The notes below the pieces were generated by a model. It did no database searches, had not been told where the DNA came from, and saw nothing but the letters and a program-made list of their open reading frames with translations. A program made the position numbers and the translations under genes. Below, one piece after another: positions 55,197-64,000 of a DNA stretch of 64,000 nucleotides (its first letter is position 1; every line of letters starts with the position of its first letter). The stretch spans positions 2,480,001-2,544,000 of the forward strand of contig CP036352.1 in the NCBI GenBank assembly GCA_007753915.1. The letters run 5' to 3'. This stretch comes from Phycisphaerae bacterium RAS2. Its GTDB lineage: Bacteria; Planctomycetota; Phycisphaerae; UBA1845; UTPLA1.

Positions 55197-57344
55197 TCAT
55201 CCTTGTCCCCAATCCTCATCCGCACCCTCGTCCGGGCCGGGCCTCGCAATACGAAGATGCTCATTCGGGTCGAAGGTGCTCAACTCCACGTGGTGAGCAT
55301 CTTCGGCAGCTTGCGCACCTTCGGGGGGACGAAGCCAAACCCACTTGCTGCCTTCGCCGAATCCCTGCTTACGAGCGACCACGCGCAGTTGACCCTGCGC
55401 GCGCCGGACGGCGGACCAGCTCAATCCAGCTTCTTTGGCTTGCGACTGAAGGTCAGTAACGCTAGCGGGGCCGGACGCGAGTTGCTCCTTCAACCATTCC
55501 GATGCGGTCTGGACCGCGCTGTCGACTTGCCGCCGATCGGTTTCCCGTGAAAAGAGGTCATCGGCCGCAACCGTCACGGGATCGGATGACCATGCAACGC
55601 AAGGCTGCATCCCCAGATCATCCACAGCAACTGCATGAACGTGATACGCGAGACCGGGTGAGTGAGGTCCGAGGTTACTCTTCACGGACAACAGCAGCCG
55701 CCGTTGCTTTTTGTCGTCGTCAGGATCGGCCACCACGACCCAGGCAGCGCGCGCTGCCGCAACGAACGCCAAGCTGCCCGTCGCGCGATACAAGGCTTTG
55801 CCGCCGTAACTCTTGGTCAAATGCGTCACGGCGATGACCGCAATGCGATGTTTCTGGGCCAAGACAGACAACGGCGCCAGCAAGCCCCGTACTTCCGCAT
55901 TCTTGTGACTGTCGGCCCGTCCCATGAAGGCCGAGATCGGGTCAATGATGACGAGCCGGACGTCACTCATTAGGAGAAGCGCGGTTTCAAGCGTGCCGAT
56001 GGACTCGAGCGTGAAAGGCGCCAATCGCCCGTCAGCCTGGCGAACGGTTGACAGCAACTGGATACGGGATAAGTCAGCGCTGGCAGCTTTGAGGCGAGGG
56101 ACGATCGTGTCTTCGGGATCATCTTCGGCGCTTAGAATGAGGACGCTTCCGACTTCGTTCGACTTGAGTGGGGAATCCGGCCACGGCGTGCCCGTGCTCA
56201 CCCGCGCTGCAATGTCTGTGGTGATCAAGCTCTTGCCCAAGCTGGGATCGCCCGCGAGGACCACGAGCTTTCCAAGGGGAATCCGATTCAGCCAGAGCCA
56301 CGACAATCGCTGCGGCTTGATGTCGGTCGCTCGCGTCAGCACCGGGCCGGGGCCCGTCGACTCAACGGGGGCAGCCTTGGCAACAAGCGATTCAATGTCC
56401 TGTCGGATCGACGTGTCATTCTTGCCGGCCCTGCGCTGGGAGGCCACGTAGTCCGCAAGGTCGGCGCTGTCCGGCGCATCCGGCCAGATTCCCGTGATCG
56501 AACTGGTCATCACGGTCGCCGGCGGACTGATGCGTCCGAGACAGGCTGCCACGTCCGCGGCGTAACGCGCGCCGGCCGCATCGTGATCAGGAATGATGAC
56601 GACTTGCCGCCCGGCCAAAGGGCGCCAGTCGGTCTTTCGCGCGGCATTCGATCCTCCGCTGCTTGTGGTCACCAAGAAGCTAAGACCCGCGACCGCCTCG
56701 GCACACTTCTCACCTTCGACAACAAGAATGGGCTGGCTGCCGACGGCTTGATTCACAAGTTGCGGCAGGCCGAAGAGCGGCCTCGGCTCGGACATCGCGC
56801 TGAAGACCCAGCCGCTTTCGGTTTTTGAGATCGGACGAATCTCTTTGCCGCCATCCCGTTGGTCCCATCGAACCACAACGCCGACCGGCTCGCCGAGGGC
56901 ATCGAGATAGGTCCAACCTGCCGAGTGCGGACCGCTTGTCCGCTCCAACTGGCCCAGGGCTTCTTGCGCGGTTGCAAAGGCGCGCCGATTCGCCTTGCCA
57001 CTGGGCGTAGGAGCAACTGCCTTCCCACTCACGCCGCTGCCAGGGCCGGGCGGCATGAGATCCCGCATCTTCAAACCGAGCTTTGAAACGACGGTCTCGA
57101 CTGCGCATCCGCCGAAGCACCGTACCAGCGCACGGCCGTCGTTCCCGATAGAAATGCTTAGACTCGGATGTCGATCGTCATGAGCTGGGCAGCACGCGAC
57201 CCAACCGTTGCCGCGCTGTTGAGCGCCGGGGATTCGCGACAGAACGAGTTGCACGGGATCGGCTGTTGAATTAGGATTCCGGTGGTTTGTTGAAGCGGCC
57301 GCGATCTCTGCCAAGGGGCGCGGCCGCTCGCTTGCGCTGCTCAT
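55197..57344 (-). CDS. Primase-helicase: CHC2 zinc finger, TOPRIM and RepA-type ATPase
   Basis: Replication protein of an integrative element, 715 residues. The N-terminal CHC2-type zinc site uses Cys51/52, His55, Cys76 and Cys80 (CCPAHDD ... CFGGC). The TOPRIM part has VVEGEKC (about 208-214) and PDHDAAG (252-258). The RepA/RadA-like ATPase has Walker A GDPSLGKS (365-372) and Walker B LVIIDPISAFMG. A GGGGGG-rich ribosome-binding site precedes ATG 57344, which overlaps the excisionase stop (ATGA). The C-terminus holds an HTH-like segment. Confidence 0.88.
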   Translation of the reverse strand: MSSASERPRPLAEIAAASTNHRNPNSTADPVQLVLSRIPGAQQRGNGWVACCPAHDDRHPSLSISIGNDGRALVRCFGGCAVETVVSKLGLKMRDLMPPGPGSGVSGKAVAPTPSGKANRRAFATAQEALGQLERTSGPHSAGWTYLDALGEPVGVVVRWDQRDGGKEIRPISKTESGWVFSAMSEPRPLFGLPQLVNQAVGSQPILVVEGEKCAEAVAGLSFLVTTSSGGSNAARKTDWRPLAGRQVVIIPDHDAAGARYAADVAACLGRISPPATVMTSSITGIWPDAPDSADLADYVASQRRAGKNDTSIRQDIESLVAKAAPVESTGPGPVLTRATDIKPQRLSWLWLNRIPLGKLVVLAGDPSLGKSLITTDIAARVSTGTPWPDSPLKSNEVGSVLILSAEDDPEDTIVPRLKAASADLSRIQLLSTVRQADGRLAPFTLESIGTLETALLLMSDVRLVIIDPISAFMGRADSHKNAEVRGLLAPLSVLAQKHRIAVIAVTHLTKSYGGKALYRATGSLAFVAAARAAWVVVADPDDDKKQRRLLLSVKSNLGPHSPGLAYHVHAVAVDDLGMQPCVAWSSDPVTVAADDLFSRETDRRQVDSAVQTASEWLKEQLASGPASVTDLQSQAKEAGLSWSAVRRAQGQLRVVARKQGFGEGSKWVWLRPPEGAQAAEDAHHVELSTFDPNEHLRIARPGPDEGADEDWGQG

Positions 57345-57619
57345 GGTGTCCCCCCTTCCGCTCGTCGCCGAGCCTCCCATTCGCGCCGGTCCGGCTTGGC
57401 GCCGCGCGCGGCTTGAAAGGCAGCCATGTCGCAATCCACGTCGAGGAACAACTGGATGTGCGCCGCATTCCACCGGACACTTCGGTTCAAGCGCACCGGG
57501 TTGGGGATGCGTCCCATCCCAAGCAATTTCCAGACTTGGCGACAACTCACGGACAAGCGATGGGCAACGTCTTTGACGTTCAACAGGGAATCGGCAGGTG
57601 CGCGGGCTATGGATTTCAT
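57341..57619 (-). CDS. AlpA/Xis-type small HTH protein
   Basis: A 92-residue MerR-like DNA-binding protein of the AlpA/excisionase group: LLNVKDVAHRLSVSCRQVWKL (HTH, about residues 12-32), then a short wing (PVRLNRSVRW). In integrative elements such proteins control integrase and primase expression or excision. ATG at 57619 has a GGGAG box nine bases upstream; the frame is open to 57715. Its stop overlaps the primase start, giving coupled translation. Confidence 0.8.
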   Translation of the reverse strand: MKSIARAPADSLLNVKDVAHRLSVSCRQVWKLLGMGRIPNPVRLNRSVRWNAAHIQLFLDVDCDMAAFQAARGAKPDRREWEARRRAEGGTP

Positions 57620-57683
57620 TCGTAATGGCTCCCAAGGAATCGCGGCATGCGATTCAGCCATTACTCTGGCGCGCTTTGTTGTT

Positions 57684-57699
57684 GTGTAATCCGTTACAC
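57684..57699. promoter_or_regulatory. Palindrome upstream of the excisionase gene
   Basis: GTGTAA-4nt-TTACAC, a perfect 6-bp inverted repeat, 65 bp before the AlpA/Xis start in an AT-rich stretch. It is a candidate operator for control of the element's replication operon; no binding protein is shown. Confidence 0.4.
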
Positions 57700-57765
57700 G
57701 TGCAAAAAGTCGCAATTCATTGATTGGCCGCGAAGAATCACGATTGGCGTGGCGGAATTACAGAA

Positions 57766-58506
57766 TTACAGGTTGCGATTGGATTTCAGTTTTCTGCCTT
57801 TTAGCCGCCGCGGCCTGCAATACCTCATCGCATCGCCCACGTGATACAAAACCCGTGCCTTGCTACCGTCCGGAGCCGCTTCGCCGGGTTGGAGGTACTT
57901 GCGTCGGACCTTCGATTTTGCCGACACCCGCGTCTGATAGATCCCGCGCTCCCGCTCCAGCCACTCGCCTGATTCGTATCGATCGTCACGGGGATCGAAC
58001 GGTTCCACGAAAGGACCCGATCCAAACAGCGAGTGTGCGAGCTGGGCTCCCTTCCAACTCAGCTTGAGTGCATTTAGAATGCCGACACCGATCACCCCAT
58101 CGCCAACCACCCACGCGCCGCTTTCGCCTTCCGTCTCTACCGAAACTTTGCATGGCGTGCTCAGTCCGGCTGCCTCTGAATGGTGAACTGTTACCTTCAA
58201 GACTCGTCCATCGATCAGCGCAAGTTTCAGGTTGCGCGGCTCGTCCTGGACCTGCTCAATCAACCCAAGCACGTCCATTCTTTCATACAATTCGTGAGTC
58301 GTTGAATAGCCGCTCTGGCGAATGCTGGCCCAGAAGTCGTTGCGCCCGCAAACTATCGCATCAAGCAAGATTGTCGGCACAACGCCAAGCGTCAGGGGAG
58401 ATCGTGTTGCCTCGTCGGATATCAGCTCGGCGCACGATCCAGCTGACAGACAATGCAGCGAGTTGAGAACGATGTGCTCAGCATCAGTCAATGGAACGGA
58501 CTGCAT
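57766..58506 (-). CDS. Hypothetical protein of the element
   Basis: A 246-residue protein I do not recognise. It has no signal peptide or membrane helix. The first ~120 residues look helical; the middle holds CKVSVETEGE and WVVGDGVIGVGILNAL; the tail is strongly basic (RPRRLKGRKLKSNRN), which suggests nucleic-acid contact. ATG 58506 is preceded by a good AAAGGTGA box. It is co-directional with the excisionase and may belong to the same element. Confidence 0.6.
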   Translation of the reverse strand: MQSVPLTDAEHIVLNSLHCLSAGSCAELISDEATRSPLTLGVVPTILLDAIVCGRNDFWASIRQSGYSTTHELYERMDVLGLIEQVQDEPRNLKLALIDGRVLKVTVHHSEAAGLSTPCKVSVETEGESGAWVVGDGVIGVGILNALKLSWKGAQLAHSLFGSGPFVEPFDPRDDRYESGEWLERERGIYQTRVSAKSKVRRKYLQPGEAAPDGSKARVLYHVGDAMRYCRPRRLKGRKLKSNRNL

Positions 58507-58880
58507 GGTACGATCACCTTTCGGCCGGACTTCATCCGTCCTGCGCCTCCAACCTGCAGACCGTCGTGCATCCGCGCGTTCGACAGGAGAATTGCATTAT
58601 GCCGTTTTTCATACTGTCAATCGAGCCCTTGCGGCCGATCGTCCGCAGCCTGCACTCTTGAGAATCATTGATTGAGTTTGACACGCAATGCTTCGGACGG
58701 ACCACGGCTCTTCGTAGTTATTGTTAATTGCAATATCGAGAATACGCAAGATTCCGGGAGTTACTCACTCTGAACCTGAATCGCTCGGGCGTTTGCTTAA
58801 CGATCAGACGTTGGCGTGGCCACGCCGGGCGGTCTTGACTTCGGCGAATTCGCCGACTTGGCACCGGTAACTTGATCCAA
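58507..58880. other. Intergenic region, no gene seen
   Basis: About 370 bp between the hypothetical gene and the phosphatase gene. Only short shadow frames occur. No repeat, RNA or strong hairpin was seen. Confidence 0.45.
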
Positions 58881-59591
58881 CTAAGCTGCGAGCTGTTCTG
58901 GCTGATTACTTTGCTCTGAAGACACTCCCATCATGCCAATCCGCACGACCGTTATATCATCGCTGATCGCTTCGAAGCTGCGAAACACGTGAAGGGCTCG
59001 CTCGATCTCCTCCAGCATGCTTACCTGCCGCATGGCAGCGTCAATCAGGCACGAATGGACGCGGTCATCTCCGAATCGCTCGTCGCCCCGATGCTGATCC
59101 AGAAGCCCATCCGAAAGGAGAATCAGCGAATCTGCTGGTTTCAATATGAGCCGGACCGGCGTCGGGGGTTCATAGCGATCTTTCATCAGCCCCAGAGGCA
59201 GGCCGTACTCCTCCACTTTGCTTTCCTCTCCAAACGCCGCTCGAATCAATCGCGGGGCCGGATTGCCGGCGTTCCAGACCTCGCAGGTTCCTGTCGAAAC
59301 ATCAAACTCAACGACAGTCGCTGCGACGAAGTTCGCCACGCGCGAGCGCTCGAACAGTCGCCGGTTCCACTCGACAAACGTAGCAACCGAGATGGGCTGC
59401 CGCAGGGCCGGCCGCGCCATCGCCTCAAAGCTCCGTGCCCATTCCGCGGCGCGCGGCCCGTGTCCGCAGGCATCGCCCAACGCGACACGCAAGACCGACT
59501 CGACTTGTTCGACGATCACAACGTCACCGCAACCGGCCGGGTCCCACGATTGCTGCCAGAAATCCACGTTTGCATTCAGTGTTACGGTCAT
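58881..59591 (-). CDS. SpoIIE-type PP2C serine phosphatase
   Basis: A 236-residue cytoplasmic phosphatase of the SpoIIE/RsbU group, with metal and active-site motifs VIVEQVE (N-terminal), GDACGHGP, NAGNPAPRLI, ILLSDGLLDQ and DDITVVRIG. It lacks a receiver, PAS or GAF input domain, so it may act on an anti-sigma-antagonist or on a partner encoded elsewhere. ATG 59591 with a GAGGAG box upstream is preferred over the frame start at 59624. It is divergent from the caspase-like gene. Confidence 0.85.
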   Translation of the reverse strand: MTVTLNANVDFWQQSWDPAGCGDVVIVEQVESVLRVALGDACGHGPRAAEWARSFEAMARPALRQPISVATFVEWNRRLFERSRVANFVAATVVEFDVSTGTCEVWNAGNPAPRLIRAAFGEESKVEEYGLPLGLMKDRYEPPTPVRLILKPADSLILLSDGLLDQHRGDERFGDDRVHSCLIDAAMRQVSMLEEIERALHVFRSFEAISDDITVVRIGMMGVSSEQSNQPEQLAA

Positions 59592-60125
59592 GATCCTCGC
59601 TCCTCGAAGGACCAGACCGGCCAACCCGTGCGGCCTGCGCAGATACTTGAAAAAAACAAAGTAGTTGGCGTAGGATCACAGATTCAGGGCATCCGGCCCG
59701 ATCTTCGGTCGCCCCGAAAAAGGCAGCGCAAGAAGCCCTCATCGCGGGGTCTGATACATCAGGAGGTACGTCCGATGATGCTTCGCCACCGTCAAACTGA
59801 CGTCTTCATCAGGCTCTCTGTGCGGGAAGCTTCGGGAATAGGGCGATACGGATGTGCTGCATACGGCTGGCGGTTGTCATCTTGCCAAGTGATGGATCCG
59901 TTGGTCAGTCGAAGACGCTTTCCTTGACAAAGTCACGCGTTGACGGCACATCCAGCCATGAGCACAACGCCGTTGAAAGACACAATGCAACAAACTCGTC
60001 AGCGACGACTAGCTCCCTGGGATGCATACTCTTGAAGTTGACCGCCGCATTGTGGTTCTGTGAGTTTGATGCCTATCACCGTAGCAAAGCTGACTAAGGT
60101 AACGTCGAAAACAGGAGACGGGATT
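59592..60125. other. Intergenic region upstream of the caspase-like gene
   Basis: About 530 bp of AT-richer DNA. A plus-strand frame at 59852-60097 has no convincing ribosome-binding site or domain. A TTGACA box at 59924 has no matching -10. The AGGAG box at about 60110 serves the next gene. Nothing else is evident. Confidence 0.45.
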
Positions 60126-63100
60126 ATGGTCATTTCACGCCACTTAAGCATCGTTGCAGTATTGCTGTTTTCATTGACGGCGGTTCACGCGCAGGAGAAG
60201 AGCATTGGTGTGGATGCCGCAACGCCGTTCGTGCCCATTTCGGACACACAGAGCCACGCTGGGATGTTCATCGGCGTAAACGTCTTCGACAAGGATGAAT
60301 CTCTGGCCCCGTTGAGCTATGCAGTCAACGATGCAATTGGAATGGCACACATATTCATTCTCGAACTTCGCCTCATCGAACCCCACCGCGCCGTGATTGC
60401 GATCAAGGGTCAGGTGAGCGGAGCTGCATCTGAAGCACGGCTTCGTGAATTAACTGCGGCAGGCGTACCTGTGATTGACGCAGCGAAAACGGACATTTTC
60501 AAAGCGCTGCAAAAGACGGCGGCCCTGCCAGAGTCTCCATCCGATCTCCTGATCATGAGCATCTCGACGCACGGATTTGAGGAGGCCGGCCAACCATACG
60601 TCATGCCGAGCGAGGGACTGCGCGCATTTCTTTCCGACACTGCAATCAGCTTAACGAGCATCGAGCGCGCAATGCGCCAATCAAAGGCCGGCAACCAGAT
60701 CATTTTCGTCGATGCCTGCCGAAGCCGAATTGCCACCGACGCAAAGGACCTGCCGCCTACCATGACGCAAGCGTTTCGAGACGCACTGGCACAGGGCAAT
60801 GGCCTGGCCGTGCTGGCTTCATGTGATGTAGGGCAAGTGTCATTTGAGGACGCCGCGGTTGAGCACAGCGTTTTCACATGGCACATTTTGCGGGCTCTTA
60901 AAGGAGAGGCCCGGCCGGATCCCCAAGGGCTTATTCGGTTGGATGCGATCGAGCGTTATGTGGCAAGCGAAGTGTCGGCATGGTCACGCCAAAATGCGAG
61001 TTCTTTGCAGCAGCCGTGGATCAAAGGAAAAACCGAAGCACGGTTAATTCCGCTCGCCGTGGATCCACGTGCCATAGAAAAAGGAAAAGATCGCCTAGCG
61101 CGGCTCATTTCGCTCGCGCAGGACGGCAAGCTCACGGCAGATGAGAGTGCCGATGCTCAAGCTGTATTTGCCAAGTCAGATAGAGATCGCACAGAACAAG
61201 ACAGAATGGAAATATATATTCAGATCGCAGACGGAAAAGCGGATCTAAAAATGGCTCGACTGGCCTTGCAAATGTTGCGTGGCGGTAAGCGAGAAATCGG
61301 CGAGGCACTTGCAACTGAACAGTCGATTGTGGAACAAGCGGACGGCGACTACGGGTACTTCTTGGGCGAGGCGCAACGGATGATCGCTGACATTGAGGAT
61401 GCCGACGCTCGAAAGCGCTGGGAACAGGAGTTGGCCCATGCAGTCGCCATGAATGGGGACTTCGATGTCGCCACGAAGATCCAGCCAAAGGGAACACAAA
61501 AGGGGCGCGGCTACGGGGAGGATCGAATTCTAGGTCACATGCTCGCATGGCAACAGTGGAACGCAGCAATTGATCACGCGGGAGGCGACAAGAACCAACT
61601 CGAAAGAGTTGCACGAGCAATGTTGAAGGCCGGAGCCGTTGATGCATTGGCTCAACGAATTGCCGAGTTTTCCGCACTCGAACCGGGCTTCTGGGACGAT
61701 CCACTGGACGAACTCTATGAGAATCGAGGATTCGATGAGACCCGGAAGCTTACGGAGACTCTCTGTGGACAGGTCGAGTGCGACAAGGTCTATCAAAGCC
61801 TGATCGGAAAATCGATGGAGGCAGGCAAGGAGAATTGGGAGGCGGCAAAATTCTTCGGGGAGCAACTCTTCAAGTTGGGTAAGTCAATGGATATGTACTC
61901 CGACGCCCGAGCTCGGTTGCGTAAGGAGGCGCTTCGTCATGAAGAATATGTGTTTGCCGCGAAGATACCAAGCAGTGACAAGGATCTCAAAGAGATTCTG
62001 GATCTCGCACTTCGCGGACCGGGTCCCGTCTTTTCAGAGGTTATAGACGGCGTCATCGGGAACATGCCGCACGAACCCAAAGAAACTGGACTCTTCCTTG
62101 GCAAACATGCTTCGATGGATCAGGTCATGAAGCTCTCGCGAGATGGGTTCCTGACGCTTGAGTACCTCTCGGAATTGAGATTGCGGTTTTCGAATGACCA
62201 ACTTGAACCTTGTCTTGAGGCGGTCATCGAACACGATCGCCGTGAGATGCCAGTCCGACGGGAGAAGGCTGAACAGAATGAAATCGGGAAAACCACCTTC
62301 TGGGCAACGCTGGTAGTTGAATACAGCGATAAGATTCCGTGCTTTGTTTCGGCTGGGCAGCCGCAAATGGCGGCGGAAATGATCCGGATGATCTTTCGAA
62401 TTGGTTCTCCAAAGAACCATCTTGCGATTGCGGGCTGCCTTGTTATGGACATTGGAAAGGCGTCCGAGTTGGCGGCAGAGCGTGGGCACGTCGAGTGGGT
62501 GCGAGTTCTAATGGAAGCTTGGCCTCAAGACATCGACCAGAACAACAAGTGGGTCGGAGAAAATGCGATTTGGCGGCTGGGAAGAGCGGGGTACTTAGAT
62601 GGGATTGAAATCCTGTTTGAGTCACTTCCTCCGGATGATCGACGAAGTCTATGGGTCCAGGAGTACTACGGGATCGCGGCGATGTTCGCGGCGGGTCAAA
62701 GAAACTGGCAGCTAAAGGACGAATGGTATCGCGTTTCAGAAGAAATCTTTAAACGGTTTCCCAGAGACTATCAAACGGCCTATCGAGCATGTTACCTTGT
62801 TGCGACTCGAGTCTTAAGTGAGAGGGACCTGAATGTATCCAACCTCCGATACGAGTATCCGGGCGTGACATGGTCGGATCTGCTCTCGGAAACTCTTGAA
62901 TCACTTTATTATCGAGATTTCAAGGACGAATCAGCAATTGAACGATTGACTCGCGACATCGAACCTGCTCGCAGGTGCGAACTGTGGTTGCGCTTGGCCC
63001 ATCGCAAGACGCCTTTCGACGACGAGCAAGCCAAGCGGTCCAACAGCGACGAAGTTAAGTCACTGCTGCGGCGCGTCGCTCGAGAAGCGAAGAACCTTCC

Positions 63101-64000
63101 GGCGCATGAGCGATCGGGGGTCTTCCTGGGCCTTGCGGCCCATTATGGCAACCAAAAGATGAAAGCGGAATCGCTCCAGGCGGCGCGCGAGGCGGCGCGA
63201 TGGATTTCCAGCGCAACCGAAGATGAAATGAGCTTGCGGAGAGGAATCGCTTCTTGTCTTATCGATGCGGGCTTTCCAGAGGAGGCGGAGAAGATGATCC
63301 CCAAGCGCGCTCCGTCTGTAGATTCCAAAGGCGTTTACGGCGCTGCAGGTCATTACCACGACATGCTAATTCGAATTGCAGAGGCCTTTGGGGAGAAGTC
63401 GAAGTATCAGCGGGCATTCGAAGTACTCGGACGGCCGTTGGCCATGGATTTGTTCAAGGGTGAGGTTCTCGAAGACCAATACAATTGCAAAGTTCTGCTT
63501 CCCCGCGAGCTCTCGGAGAATGCCGCCAAGGCTGGCGAGGGCTGGCGCGCAATCAATCACATCAAGCGGTTTGCAAATGCGGACATGCCCCACCTTGAGA
63601 AGTTTCTGCGCTTGCTCATTGATGGGATGGAAGAGTACGGTGACGACAGAGGATTGGAGGAGGCGTTTCAGCTTTTTGTGGACAGGTTGCGAGTCATTGA
63701 CAAGGTTGACTATTCGGATCGGGACGATGTGCTAAGGGAGCTGGCCGGACGGTGCCTAAGCATGGGGAGGTTTGACTTGGCCCTGCGTGCATTAGAGCAG
63801 CAGTCGGACCCCGATTCGTCCAGTTATCGCGCAACTATCGATACTGATTACGCAAAGCGCCGCGCGGCGCGGTTGCGAATCGCGAACAAGTCCCTGTCAA
63901 AGGACAAGGCAATCATTCAGTGGGTGTTGTATGAAATTGCGAGCGCTGATCGAGCCAAGGATGCGCATGATAAAAAATTACAACTGGCCAGATCACTTGG
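60126..64000 (+). CDS. Giant secreted caspase-family (C14) protein, 3' end outside window
   Basis: At least 1291 residues, open to the right edge. Residues 1-22 are a signal peptide (VLLFSLTAVHA). Residues about 45-300 are a caspase-like (Peptidase C14) domain: FIGVNVFDKDE, LSYAVNDA, LIMSISTHGFEE with catalytic His149, and IIFVDACRSR with Cys198, then SVFTWHILRALKG. From about 330 onward there is no second enzymatic motif, but a long run of helices with TPR/solenoid-like spacing. The gene is AT-richer than the chromosome. AGGAG about ten bases upstream sets the start. Confidence 0.85.
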   Translation, partial: MVISRHLSIVAVLLFSLTAVHAQEKSIGVDAATPFVPISDTQSHAGMFIGVNVFDKDESLAPLSYAVNDAIGMAHIFILELRLIEPHRAVIAIKGQVSGAASEARLRELTAAGVPVIDAAKTDIFKALQKTAALPESPSDLLIMSISTHGFEEAGQPYVMPSEGLRAFLSDTAISLTSIERAMRQSKAGNQIIFVDACRSRIATDAKDLPPTMTQAFRDALAQGNGLAVLASCDVGQVSFEDAAVEHSVFTWHILRALKGEARPDPQGLIRLDAIERYVASEVSAWSRQNASSLQQPWIKGKTEARLIPLAVDPRAIEKGKDRLARLISLAQDGKLTADESADAQAVFAKSDRDRTEQDRMEIYIQIADGKADLKMARLALQMLRGGKREIGEALATEQSIVEQADGDYGYFLGEAQRMIADIEDADARKRWEQELAHAVAMNGDFDVATKIQPKGTQKGRGYGEDRILGHMLAWQQWNAAIDHAGGDKNQLERVARAMLKAGAVDALAQRIAEFSALEPGFWDDPLDELYENRGFDETRKLTETLCGQVECDKVYQSLIGKSMEAGKENWEAAKFFGEQLFKLGKSMDMYSDARARLRKEALRHEEYVFAAKIPSSDKDLKEILDLALRGPGPVFSEVIDGVIGNMPHEPKETGLFLGKHASMDQVMKLSRDGFLTLEYLSELRLRFSNDQLEPCLEAVIEHDRREMPVRREKAEQNEIGKTTFWATLVVEYSDKIPCFVSAGQPQMAAEMIRMIFRIGSPKNHLAIAGCLVMDIGKASELAAERGHVEWVRVLMEAWPQDIDQNNKWVGENAIWRLGRAGYLDGIEILFESLPPDDRRSLWVQEYYGIAAMFAAGQRNWQLKDEWYRVSEEIFKRFPRDYQTAYRACYLVATRVLSERDLNVSNLRYEYPGVTWSDLLSETLESLYYRDFKDESAIERLTRDIEPARRCELWLRLAHRKTPFDDEQAKRSNSDEVKSLLRRVAREAKNLPAHERSGVFLGLAAHYGNQKMKAESLQAAREAARWISSATEDEMSLRRGIASCLIDAGFPEEAEKMIPKRAPSVDSKGVYGAAGHYHDMLIRIAEAFGEKSKYQRAFEVLGRPLAMDLFKGEVLEDQYNCKVLLPRELSENAAKAGEGWRAINHIKRFANADMPHLEKFLRLLIDGMEEYGDDRGLEEAFQLFVDRLRVIDKVDYSDRDDVLRELAGRCLSMGRFDLALRALEQQSDPDSSSYRATIDTDYAKRRAARLRIANKSLSKDKAIIQWVLYEIASADRAKDAHDKKLQLARSL

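Noticed and set aside
59852-60097. Small plus-strand frame between the phosphatase and caspase-like genes
   Set aside because: No good ribosome-binding site, no hydrophobic or domain pattern, and atypical composition; considered a chance frame.
53519-64000. Search for the right-hand attachment repeat matching the tRNA-Asn 3' end
   Set aside because: I found no second copy of the GTTCGAGTCCTACTCGGGGAG-type sequence by eye; the end is probably beyond the window.

Overview
The window reads as chromosomal DNA of a Gram-negative-type (LPS-bearing) planctomycete, possibly of the Phycisphaerae. Evidence: high GC; an LpxL-type acyltransferase and KdsB (lipid A and KDO synthesis); two proteins ending in PEP-CTERM sorting tails; an FG-GAP/ASPIC secreted protein; cadherin-like repeats; several membrane proteins with a CxxC...CPECG zinc ribbon; Ser/Thr kinase and FHA proteins; and a mitochondrial-EFG1-like elongation factor G. 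This assignment is inference from gene content; no rRNA is present.

Layout. 1-11.8 kb: housekeeping genes: family-4 uracil-DNA glycosylase (5' cut), a lipoprotein, lipid A acyltransferase, MreC, a RluA-like protein lacking the catalytic Asp, a large MscS channel, sirtuin and EamA transporter (ATGA-coupled), a four-CBS protein and malate dehydrogenase. 11.8-13.5 kb: a small cluster with a barstar-family protein, an unknown protein and a caspase/CHAT-like protein. 13.5-25.2 kb: FGE-domain PEP-CTERM protein, Ser/Thr kinase, cobalamin adenosyltransferase, two large secreted proteins, a stand-alone Clp N-domain protein and EF-G. 25.2-27.8 kb: repeat-rich spacer, then an AT-richer two-gene cassette (zinc-ribbon protein + DUF4041/T5orf172 GIY-YIG protein). 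28-34.9 kb: secreted proteins, including an alpha-carbonic anhydrase and a 1136-aa FG-GAP protein. 34.9-40.95 kb: a complete isc operon, iscR-iscS-iscU-iscA-hscB-hscA-fdx-iscX, with a recognisable promoter overlapped by an inverted repeat. 41-53.3 kb: GT-C-like membrane protein, MetF, glutathione peroxidase, KdsB, cadherin-like protein, ArgF, small membrane proteins and lipoproteins (two sharing a duplicated 105-bp leader), FHA protein and HemW.

53.4-64 kb is accessory DNA. A tRNA-Asn is followed by a convergent tyrosine integrase whose reading frame ends inside the tRNA, then a CHC2/TOPRIM/RepA-type primase-helicase overlapping an AlpA-like excisionase, an unknown gene, a SpoIIE-type phosphatase, and a very large secreted caspase-family protein that runs off the right edge. 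The far end of this island lies outside the window.

The most interesting items are the DUF4041 cassette (25.7-27.8 kb), the island with the giant caspase-like protein, the barstar/caspase-like cluster, the full isc operon with a Cys-bearing insertion in HscA, and the duplicated leader cassette around 49.5 and 51 kb.
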